Notes under the pieces: generated by a model
The model's database searches: none
The model's input: the letters and a program-made list of their open reading frames with translations, nothing else
Told to the model about the DNA's origin: nothing
Shown here: in pieces, positions 55,231 to 64,000 of the stretch
How positions within the stretch are numbered: the first letter of the stretch is position 1
Layout of the letters: every line of letters begins with the position of its first letter
Assembly (NCBI GenBank): GCA_021464415.1
Contig: CM038471.1
Coordinates: 32,771,234-32,835,233, forward strand
DNA length: 64,000 nucleotides
Source of the DNA: Lonicera japonica
Taxonomy: Eukaryota; Streptophyta; Magnoliopsida; Dipsacales; Caprifoliaceae
Direction of reading: 5' to 3'
Position numbers and translations under genes: made by a program

Positions 55231-58049
55231 CGATTCTTTTTGTTGCCCAGTGTATTTCTCCTAACTTTTCGAATTATGGATTATGTGCCTCCTCTGTGAA
55301 TATTTATTTTGACTTCTCTCTAGCCAATTTTTGTCGGTTACTTGTTAATAATTTTTTTGTCTTCCATCTCTCTTACCATTATTTTTTTCCTTTTCTCATT
55401 TGTAATAATGTATTCATTTGAGTCATTTTCTTTCTAATACTTGTCATTTCTTTGCTCGCTGTTGGGCTGTCTCCTAACGTCTAATTTGCAGATAATAAAA
55501 TATGCATAGTACTAATAAGTGTGCAGGTATAGAAATGCAAGCAAATAAAAGTCGGTCACCTTATAAAAAACAATCCAAAAACCCTTCAATCCAATGCAGA
55601 AAACCAATCCAAAAACTAATTCAAAACCATTCAATCCAAAAACCAACCTAAATCATCCAAAAGTCAATCTAACCACCAAGGAGAAAAAAATTGTCCTAAA
55701 AACATCCTAAAACGCCATCCTGTAAAAAGCCATCAATCCTGCCGGGTCCTTTTGCTTAGATATGACTCCTCTGGGACTTGGCCACCTCGAGACGATTGCC
55801 CTCCCCTATGCACGGACTGGCTCTGAGTACAGGTCCGAGAACGAGTACCACCGATGCTCATGCTGCCAAGAGTTTGTTAAAGCACCTCCACACAGGTAAC
55901 CTGATCCGTCCTGAAAGCAGACCAAAAATTGATCGCCATGTGAGCCTCCTGGATCTCCCAAGTGTAGGATGTGCCCATCTAGAAAAGGGGAACAAGTGCA
56001 AAGCAATCAATACTAGCTAGGTCAGTGGTGAACGGATTATTGTAAAAGACATAAGTAGGGAAGAAAAATTATACCTTATGGTCTAGCATGCCCTAAGGAA
56101 GTGGAAAATACTGCTGACAAGGAGCTGGGTTTAGGCAGATATCTCGAGAGCCAACCACACCATCCCAAATAATGGGATATGAGTACGGGGTGGAAGACAA
56201 GTGATAGGTCGGATAAGTGGGCCTAACCTGATGAAAATGACCCGCTTAATAGGATGGCCCTACAGCGTGAGATGGCCTAGCCCCATAAGTAAGAGGCGGC
56301 ATCAATAGAGGTACACCACTGAAAGAAAGAGCCACATCAAAATGAGGAGGCCCGCGTGGATTCCCACGTGGATGCGGTGGAAGGGGCAGTGCAGACTAGC
56401 TAAAGTCAAAACCTCCAAAGGTAGTACCTCCTATCAGAACATAGACGCCCTGCCCCTTATCAGGAGCGCCCTCAAGAGAGGCGGGATGATCAAGAGAATC
56501 AACCGGCGGCGGAGGAAAAGGAACCTCAAGATCAGCAGTAGGGGGAGGATACCCACCAGGGATTGCCATCGCCCACATGGTCTCAACGAGAATAGGGGGC
56601 GGCTCGGCATCAAGTGTTTGGTAACGCAATCTCCATATGCCACCTCTGGCCCTCTAAGAAAACCATCAAAGTATATCCCCCCGGCTAGTTGGGTAATGGT
56701 CTCAGCCTTCATCCGCTCAAGACGACACGAAAAAAAGGGAGGATTAACCGGGGCCCTCAACAAAAAATTGGGAGAATGTTGTCGAATGACCCTCTTAGCC
56801 ATGTACACCTGATACTGGTTCTCCCCGCGAAATAAGGTACAATGTTGAGAAATTAATCGAGTTAACTCCCTCCCATTCAGTGTAATGGTATGGGATCCAA
56901 GTGACCTGAAAGAATAAGGAAGAAAATCTCATAAGTATCACGTGCGAAAGCATAAAAGCCTAAACTTGTAAAATTTAGAAGTAGTAAGTATACTTGAGCC
57001 TCTGTTAAGCCATCCAGCGCAACCCTCACCTGCTCGAGGGTGACAAGGTGTCCCGTCCTCCTGTTCGCGGCCAGGTATAAATTCTAGAAGGGCCAGCTGA
57101 TATCAGTGAATCGTAAAAGCTGCATCACATGTCCCTCGTCGAAATGTGCGAGGAACCAAACCTGCGAAAAGGGAAACAAGCATGCAAGTAAGCTTAAAGC
57201 TTGCTTTCTTATTTCAAGAATGATTTACAAATACAATGAAAGAAAATAAAAGACACGAATCGTATAATTCTCATAAGTAAGACATGCCGGCGTGGTTATC
57301 GTAAATCCCCTGAGAAAACAAATTCATGGAATGATAGAGCTTCACCAGTCCCAACCTCGCCCAGTTCATTCATTCGATAGACAGAAAATCCCTAAAGAGA
57401 TGAAGCCACCACAAGTGCCCTGACCCAGCTGAGTTAGCCACGAACGACTGACCAAACATATACATCAAAAATGTCTGGGCCTTCTACCTAATCACCACCA
57501 GGGTCAGGACCTCGTCTTGTCGCCAATGTTGCAAATAGGTCTTTAAGTGCTCAACCTTAATGGCGTTTTTCGCAGCCAAAGGAAACGCATAACCTATAGC
57601 TGCCTGCATGCCATCCCGAGTAACCACCCTCCTCCGGTCAACAAAAATGGTTTGCCCCTCAAATGGCAATCCATCCATTACCTAAAAATCAAGGGGGGTC
57701 ATCATCATTTCCTTGAAGCTGAAATGGAATGTGTTGGTAGTATCCTACCAATGCTGGGCCATAACTGATAGAAGGTGCAACCCCCTCTTTTTAGGGGCCC
57801 GAATAAGTGAATGCAAGAAGGGGCAATACCCCACATACCAGATAAGCATCAAGACAACCATGGGACATTTCTCCCAAGCATTTGCTAGCAGTCAAATAGA
57901 GCCCCGTCCTCACACTCCGCCACCCTCTTGTAAAAAGTAAACCTAAATTCAGGACCACAATCAGGTAACGTATATGAGGTAAATAAATGTTATCTCACGA
58001 GGACAATCTGACAAAAACAAGGAAGTTATGAATACCGTTCGTATTAACA

Positions 58050-58380
58050 TTATTTTTCAGAGGCATTTTAGTAATTTTCTATCTAACAAGTAGCCATCTG
58101 TACTAACTTTGTCTTTCAATGGTATTTTAGTATTTTTTTACGGAACAGGTAGCCATCTGTACTAATTTTGTCTTTCAAGGGCATTTTAATAATTTTCTAC
58201 CGAACAGGTAGCCATTTGTACAAACTTTGTCTTTCAAGAGCATTTTAGTAATTTTCAGTTTAAACGACATCATTATATACTAACTTTGTCTTTCAAGGGC
58301 ATTTTAGTAATTTTCAGCCTAAAAGGTATCTATTTGTGCTAACTTTGTCTTTCAAGAGCATTTTAGTAATTTTCTATTAA
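58050..58380. repeat. Tandem repeat of about 59 bp in the Tat-2 PMD intron
   Basis: Six units share CTTTGTCTTTCAAGGGCATT, TTAGTAATTTTC and AGGTAGCCATCTGTACTAA. Located where Tat-1 has its 68-bp intronic array, but the sequence is different. Confidence 0.85.
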
Positions 58381-58384
58381 AGTG

Positions 58385-58560
58385 GTAATACTCAGTCTCC
58401 CAAAAAAGCAAGACGAACACTCAGTCTCCCGAAAAGGCAAGACAAAAAAAAAATTAGTATCCCAAAAAGGCAAGACAACTCGTCTCCTAAAAAGGCAAGT
58501 CAATTTATCTCCCGAAATGGTAAGATAATTCGTCTCCCTAAAAGGAAAGACAAACATTAT
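58385..58560. repeat. Short degenerate CTCCCGAAAAGGCAAGAC repeat
   Basis: Five to six units of about 28-33 bp, adjoining the 59-bp array. Confidence 0.75.
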
Positions 58561-58599
58561 TACAATACTAAACATGTATATTCTGTTCAATAAATCAAT

Positions 58600-59050
58600 C
58601 TATTATTGTTATTATTATTTTTATTATTATTATTATTGTACTATTATTGCTTATTTATTTATGTGTTCATCAACATAGTCATTTAATTTCAACACATCAT
58701 GGTACGCCAAAAATGGGCCAATTCTCTCATCGTCAAAACACACTAAAGTCCCATCATGTCACATGTCTTTTGTCTCCCACTCAGCAAAAGTTTTGTCATC
58801 TCTTTTCTTTGTTTTATTTTATTTCCATTATTTGAGCATTTAAAGTAGTATGTTACGGAATTCAAGGTCTACCATCAGTTCAAAATTGCCCCAAAATGCC
58901 CTTTTCATAGGCTGTCAATGTTATGGGTGGGGTGTTACAGGATGTTCAAAATCCAACACATAATTGGCATGGGCATATATATGCATGTATCAATTGTCAT
59001 ATATCATTCACTAACCAAAGCAGAAAAAATGGGAGCTACAAAGGCGAAAA
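58600..59050. other. Rest of Tat-2 PMD intron 1
   Basis: AT-rich with (TTA)n at 58605-58640. No coding potential. Confidence 0.4.
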
Positions 59051-59258
59051 GTACACGCTATGGAGGCAAAGTGTGAGTGCAAATATGACTCTCTGGCTCC
59101 TATAGAAGGAATTCAGGATTGGCAGTTGGATCCCCCACCGGCAAGTATTGCACCTGCTGCCGAATGTCCGACAAATCAGCCCGTTCGAACAACACATCAT
59201 TCCAATCATCCGCATGAGGATGGGGATAGGCTCGGGCATTAACAAAGTGGTAGTTCGG

Positions 59259-59643
59259 ATTGAAGGGTATGGTATATTATAAGATTATTTAAAGAAAAAA
59301 TATAATATTCATGTTAGGTTGTGAAAAATGGGTTAAATTTATGCAAACTTTAACCCAACCCAAACTTGTGCTGGATTTTTGTTATGGAACCTATACATGG
59401 TTTGATCTTAAAATAATATGTTCCAAACCCGACTCAATAGAAAGATTCTAGGAATATTTAATATGCACAAGTTGCTAGTGACGTGCGTAGGAATTCAAGT
59501 CATAGAGGTGAGCTTTAAAGGTTTTCAAAAATTTTAAAGTAGTAAAATGATGACAAAATCGAAATATTATATGCATATATAAAAATACTTGATTCCTTAC
59601 ATAGTAAAACATCAAAATTACAACAATCCTTTTCATGATTTCA
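59259..59643. other. AT-rich DNA beyond Tat-2
   Basis: No gene. The TATTTAAAGAAAAAATAT segment at 59286 recurs at 60868 and 61035. Confidence 0.5.
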
Positions 59644-59700
59644 CACTACAAGAAAAATGACAATTAGTAGTGAATTTTTTATGGCAGTGATCTTAAGCTA
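59644..59700 (+). mobile_element. Lone CACTA-type terminus
   Basis: CACTACAAGAAAAATGACAA is the typical terminal inverted repeat start of plant CACTA (En/Spm) transposons, followed by subterminal GTAGTGA and GCAGTGA motifs. I find no matching right end in the window, so only a terminus remains. Confidence 0.55.
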
Positions 59701-60850
59701 GGTTATAGAAGAAGGGTATAGAAGGGTATATTCAAATCATCACATTGATCCCATTAATATTGTAACCTTTTGTTTCAGATCTTATAGAAAAAAGGGGATT
59801 GAGGGAGCCCAAAAATAATGTTCGTGATTTGGGGCTGGCCTATTCCTTTGGGCTTAGAGTTGTTTAGGCCTAATAACTAAACTAATGTGAGATCATCTGA
59901 AAACATAAATATCATGCTTGTAGATGAATATATCATTGCTGTTGAGTACAATTGCCATAGCCAAGAAAGTTGGATGACATCATTAAATGCCGATATGGTT
60001 ATGATAAGGTCATTATGCCTAGATGAGGATATTACGCCAAGATGGTCGTCCCTATCATTGAAAATAAGACACCTATAATTATACTATTTTAGGACACCTG
60101 TAAAGTTTAACACTAAAGTGGCACCCAAGTTTTACCCAAGTTTTACCCTTTATTATAGTCATTTTACTGTTTACCCTAACGAAGTATTGAAACCCTAATT
60201 CTATATATATAAATAGAAATGTGATGGTCTTTTACAAAAGATCTGATCTTGAATTCTAAATAATTAGAGATATGGAGAGAATGAGCTGGTAGCTTGTATT
60301 AGTATTCTCATTAATTGCCTTTGAACTATGTACAAATATACACGCACACACAAATGAGGGCGCACTGCTGGAAAAACATAAGAGCTAATGGAAGAACCTA
60401 CCTAATAACCAAAAAATCTCCTGCCTCCTTTACTATTTTCCAATCATTGATCCATTGAAATTGCTTTGAACTTACCTTGTGGAGATTCTCAAATACCGTT
60501 GGGGTTTAGCATCGTGCATTTTCCTTTAGGGGTTAAAATGTAAAAGAGTATTAGTTAAGAGAAATCTACTGCAATTTACTCTCACTTATTTAACCCATGT
60601 TTAAAAGCTACATGAACAACCCTCTTAATTATTAAAGTATACACAAAGACCTCTAATACTATGAAAATCTTGAAAACCCGAGGGGGAGCATTTGACCCCC
60701 TTGCACTAAGCTGTGTACGCCCTGTGAGTTGCAGAGTAAAAAACAATTTAATCCAAATGATTGTGTAGGCTTTGTTTGAAAAACTTAAACCTTGCATAGT
60801 TTATTATATGCAAAAGCCCGAGCTTGATCTATCCCATCCCAACCCATCCG
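59701..60850. other. Intergenic DNA, no gene recognised
   Basis: Short open frames only (for example at 59887-60078 and on the minus strand at 60582-60797), none with recognisable features. Confidence 0.5.
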
Positions 60851-60851
60851 G

Positions 60852-61190
60852 ATGTTATAAGAGTATTTAAAGAAAAAATATTACATTTAGGTAGGGCCAT
60901 ACGGGTCAAACGGATTAATCTTATAAGTTTTACAAATAAGAAATAACATTACAATTCTTCTCATTAACTCAATTAATTTGTCCCTCCCCAACCGACCCAA
61001 TGCGTCGTATTATATTATATTATATTATTAGTATATTTAAAGAAAATTTATTATATTTAGGTTTGGTTAGATAGGTGGAATGTTTTAAAAAGAAGAAATA
61101 AGATTACAATTCTTTTAATTAATTTATATTCATATATATAAAAACTGGGAAAAAATTGGTATGCATTATATTATAATATTTAAACTATTG
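60852..61190. repeat. Diverged direct duplication of about 170 bp
   Basis: Copies at about 60852-61020 and 61021-61190 share TATTTAAAGAAAA, TTAGGT, AAGAAATAA.ATTACAATTCTT, with a TTATA run between. A third partial copy is near 59280. Confidence 0.6.
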
Positions 61191-61452
61191 GAACATATTT
61201 TAGTAATCAAAACTAATTTACAAAAAAGAATTTCTACTAATATTTTAATAAACATAAATATAGTTGATATAGTTGATATTGTTCATATTTGGTATTATTA
61301 CATCATTAATTGGGAATAAATTAAAAGTCTCTATTATTTAATAGTAATTAGTTTGTTTCCATAATAAGTTAAAATGGAAAATATTAGAATTCAGATATTT
61401 TTGAAATACTTTTAAATTCGATAAGATATATAAGTAGTCATAATTATATAAT

Positions 61453-61834
61453 GGGGAAGGATCTTAAAAGGACCAACTTTTTGTTCCTAAAATGTGGACC
61501 AATCATTTTGAAGGGGTAAATAGATGAATTTTTTGATGAAACTTGGTGAAGATGAAATCAGTGATTAATCACCTCCAACAAATTTTATCAAAAAATTCAA
61601 TCGGAAAGAGGGTTAACTAAAAAATAGATATATATGTGCGTTTCTGGCCGTTAAATTTAAGATGTTTAGGTAACCCACTTTCTGACTGAAATTTTTGATG
61701 AAATTTAGTAGAGATGGTCTACTAATCATGGAAATCAATTTTACAAAGTTTCATAAAAAAAAATTCATCTGTTTATCCCCTCAAAATAATTGGTCCATTT
61801 AAGGACAAAAAAATAGTCCTCTTTAGATCCTTCC
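61453..61834. mobile_element. MITE with TIRs of about 110 bp
   Basis: The left end GGAAGGATCTTAAAAGGAC and the complement of the right end GGAAGGATCTAAAGAGGAC continue as inverted copies for about 110 bp (sharing GATGAATTTTTT and ATGAAACTT). The target duplication is uncertain: TAATTATATA occurs at 61441-61450 and 61841-61850 but is offset by a few bases from the TIR ends. No coding content. Confidence 0.7.
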
Positions 61835-61859
61835 TTATTATAATTATATAATTATAGTT

Positions 61860-62817
61860 TACGTTACCAGCACGCTACAATACTTATAAGTTGTTATATC
61901 AAAAGATAAATAATTGATGATATATCCTAACCACCGGTCAAGAGCATAAGAAAAAAAGTTAATTTTTTATACTTTATTAATAGAATATTTGTAAAACAAG
62001 ATATCTGTTAGATCAAAAGCAATTGTCCTAAAGAAATCAATGGGCTTGTGGCAATGGACCAAGCCTTATTATTATTTTATCTTGAAAGATGAATTAAACT
62101 TATTTATCTACTGATACATTGAATCGTAAAATTATGAATATGATAAAAAAAAAATTATAACTAAAAGAATTTTTTTGGTAAAACAGGCTGTACAGTTAAT
62201 ACATTCTTTTACATAACTTGTAATTTGTGGAGTTGTAATACTTAAATATATAAAAAGATATGTAAATCTTGCATATATAAAAAATTCATCCTGATTTACG
62301 GTGCACGTTTATTATTTTCACCAACTACAAACTGTGGTTTGAATTTCTTTATTTGTCAAATGCTTGAAATTTTCAATGGATAAATTATTAGACAATCGCG
62401 AGTTTCACATCCTTTGATCGGCCTGAAGAGAGATTAATTAAGTGCATGTAAATTAAATTTTGGGATACACACATCCTTACTTAAATAAATTAAATTAAGC
62501 TAGTTAAACTTAATTTTTACCCTTGTATTGTATTGTATGCAAATATATATAATACTTCTTATATTTTAAATTGAAACTCTAACGTTGATTTTGCCACTTT
62601 TTAAGAAAACTTTGATTTCAACTTAATTGATCAATAGTCAAGAATATAACTTATTTTATATTGTAGAATTTATTACACTGTTTAAGCCAAAAAGAAAATA
62701 AAACTATCAAAATTTGAGATGTTTGAAAAAAAAAAGAGTGATTATCAATTTAAAACATATGATATATGTTGTTTGAGAAAGAACCTAGGATGCAATTAGT
62801 TGAATACATGTATATAT

Positions 62818-62818
<1 letters not shown>
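61860..62818. other. AT-rich intergenic DNA
   Basis: Nothing recognisable. Confidence 0.6.

Positions 62819-62863
<45 letters not shown>
62819..62863. repeat. (GATA)n microsatellite
   Basis: About eleven GATA units preceded by a short TA run. Confidence 0.95.
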
Positions 62864-63186
62864 CCTCTTTGATTCTTTGTACATAATTAAAAAAAATAAA
62901 ATGAGTTTTCTTTGTTTGATTTTGCACGTTATATAAAGGTAATAAGTCCTTTTGGCTTAAACAGTGTAATAAAGGCAATTTATTTATTTTTATCAATGAT
63001 AGTTAAATAATAATATTTTTTTTACTATTAATTTAGTAAATTGACTTTGTCTGAGAAAAAAAACTGAACACTTTAACTGTCCTTACAAAAATGGAATACT
63101 GAACTCATAATTCCATCCATATTAAATTGATAGTTCAATTTTAACTTAATTTAGTACTTTTTGAGAAAATGGGATATAGGAAAATA

Positions 63187-63723
63187 GGGCTTTTTTAAAA
63201 AAGTTTTATGCAAAAGAACCGCAAATAATAATTTTATAAATTAAGGGCCTATTTTTGGCCAAACTCTAAAAAGAGTGCAACATTAACTTTACAATAGATT
63301 TTTGAATTGTAATATTTTATGGTATCATGCAAAATTAAATTTACACCGCATGTTTTTAGCAAATTATGATATCTAAGTGTTCAATTAACTTAGCTTTGGA
63401 GTTATTTTTATTAACTTTACAATAAAACACACATTATAATTTTTTTGAGTTATACAAAGTTAAGTTTGCACTCCTTGTTTTCTAATACGTTATTATGTAT
63501 TGTGGTTTATTTGACGCTACTTTATAGTTAGCTGAGTAACACATGAAAATATAAGAGTTTAAAAATATAAGCACATCATGTAAAACAAATTTATTTTAAA
63601 TTTTTTTGATTGCAAAGTTAAGTTTGCACAAAATACAATTTTGGTCAAAATCCTTATTTTAAAACAAAATTGATAAACAAGCCCTTATTTCATTTAAAAA
63701 TAAAAAATAAAAAATTGGCCCTT
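63187..63723. mobile_element. Possible degenerate inverted-repeat element
   Basis: TTTTGGCCAAACT...AACATTAACTTTACAAT on the left (from about 63255) and the complement of the right side, TTTTGACCAAAAT...AACTTAACTTTGCAAT (about 63610-63655), form an inverted pair, possibly extending out to GGGC ends. AT-rich; boundaries are weak. Confidence 0.35.
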
Positions 63724-64000
63724 AATTAAAAAAAATATTATTTCCCAAATTATTTATAAAAAAATATTATCACACAAGACTTTTGTCCCATTTCCAGTTA
63801 AAAAAAATACTTATTTAATCTTAATAAATGGTAAGGTATGCAACGTGAGATTGCTACGTATTATTTTCCAAAAATAAAACTCTCAATTTAATAAACTACA
63901 GACCAAAAAATATATATACGTAATTAATTTTAGATGTTTGAATTGAAAAGACATGTTAATTAAGATATATATATATATATACACGTAATTAGCGATGTCG
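63724..64000. other. AT-rich intergenic DNA with (TA)n
   Basis: No gene. A TA run at 63965-63980 near the window end. Confidence 0.6.

Larger units (their letters stand above)
43809..59258 (+). mobile_element. Tat-2: second Tat/Ogre-lineage Gypsy element, 3' truncated
   Basis: A plus-strand element: 5' LTR (43809-45085), primer site, leader, gag, protease, RT, RNase H, second RNase H, integrase, a conserved 36-bp block, then two antisense genes (DUF7745-like, PMD). The layout equals that of Tat-1 but the LTR sequence is different, so it belongs to another family. Its frames contain far more stops than Tat-1, so it is older. No second LTR is visible to the right. The recognisable part ends just beyond PMD exon 1 near 59258. 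Confidence 0.85.
55740..59258 (-). pseudogene. Antisense PMD gene in Tat-2
   Basis: Minus-strand counterpart of the Tat-1 PMD gene. Traces in order: exon 1 at about 59250-59060 (HPHADDWNDVLFERADLS, like NPHHDDWEDLDW in Tat-1); a long intron with tandem repeats; then AQHWWDTTNTFHFSFKEM and TPLDF plus MDGLPFEGQTIF (57770-57620); HLWWLHLFRDF (about 57410); VWFLAHFDEG (about 57165); MAKRVIRQHSPN (56804-56769); and a Ser/Arg-rich end near 55800. It has many stops. Its own promoter would lie to the right of 59258 and is missing. Confidence 0.65.

Noticed and set aside
62796..62996. Minus-strand frame with repeated SIYL residues
   Set aside because: Translation of the GATA microsatellite.

Overview
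The window is nuclear DNA from a flowering plant, most likely a eudicot. It is AT-rich, with few cellular genes and many nested transposable elements. I see no rRNA, tRNA, bacterial or organellar genes. I cannot name the species.

Layout. 1-600: broken N-terminal and promoter copy of an aspartic protease gene. 1413-2540 and 2552-3573: two Mutator-type elements abutting each other; the second carries a fragment resembling a PHT1 phosphate transporter (a Pack-MULE). 3735-4967 (-): intact nepenthesin/CDR1-type aspartic protease. 6182-6718 (-): a predicted secreted, internally repetitive protein I do not recognise. 7511-9867: a decayed autonomous MULE with transposase remnants. 10.2-43 kb: a large nest. 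A non-autonomous Ty3/Gypsy element (minus strand, about 11900-16393 plus the last bases up to 42916) received a Ty1/Copia element (16394-42904, TSD AGGAT) at the extreme edge of its 5' LTR. The integrase gene of that Copia element was then split by an 18.6-kb Ty3/Gypsy Tat/Ogre-lineage element (Tat-1, 20180-38750, TSD GTATC). A solo Copia LTR (10397-11697, TSD GATAT) lies inside an inverted Gypsy LTR next door. 43809 to about 59258: a second, older Tat-lineage element (Tat-2, plus strand) lacking a recognisable 3' LTR. 59.3-64 kb: AT-rich intergenic DNA with a lone CACTA terminus, a long-TIR MITE, microsatellites and degenerate repeats.

The most interesting system is in the two Tat elements. 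Between pol and the 3' LTR, each carries two genes antisense to gag-pol: a multi-exon plant mobile domain (PMD) gene, and a second gene resembling the helical domain I recall as DUF7745. In Tat-1, the LTR promoter and both antisense promoters have palindromes built on TGTCGCGCGACA directly upstream of a TATA box. In Tat-2, the LTR and the DUF7745-like promoter have the same layout with an unrelated palindrome built on CCGTACGG. Each family may therefore use its own cis-code for all its promoters, possibly read by its own antisense-encoded protein. That last step is inference. Both elements also share a 36-bp block where pol and the antisense genes converge.

Most transposon genes carry stops and frameshifts. 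Only the aspartic protease and the 178-aa secreted protein look intact as host genes.
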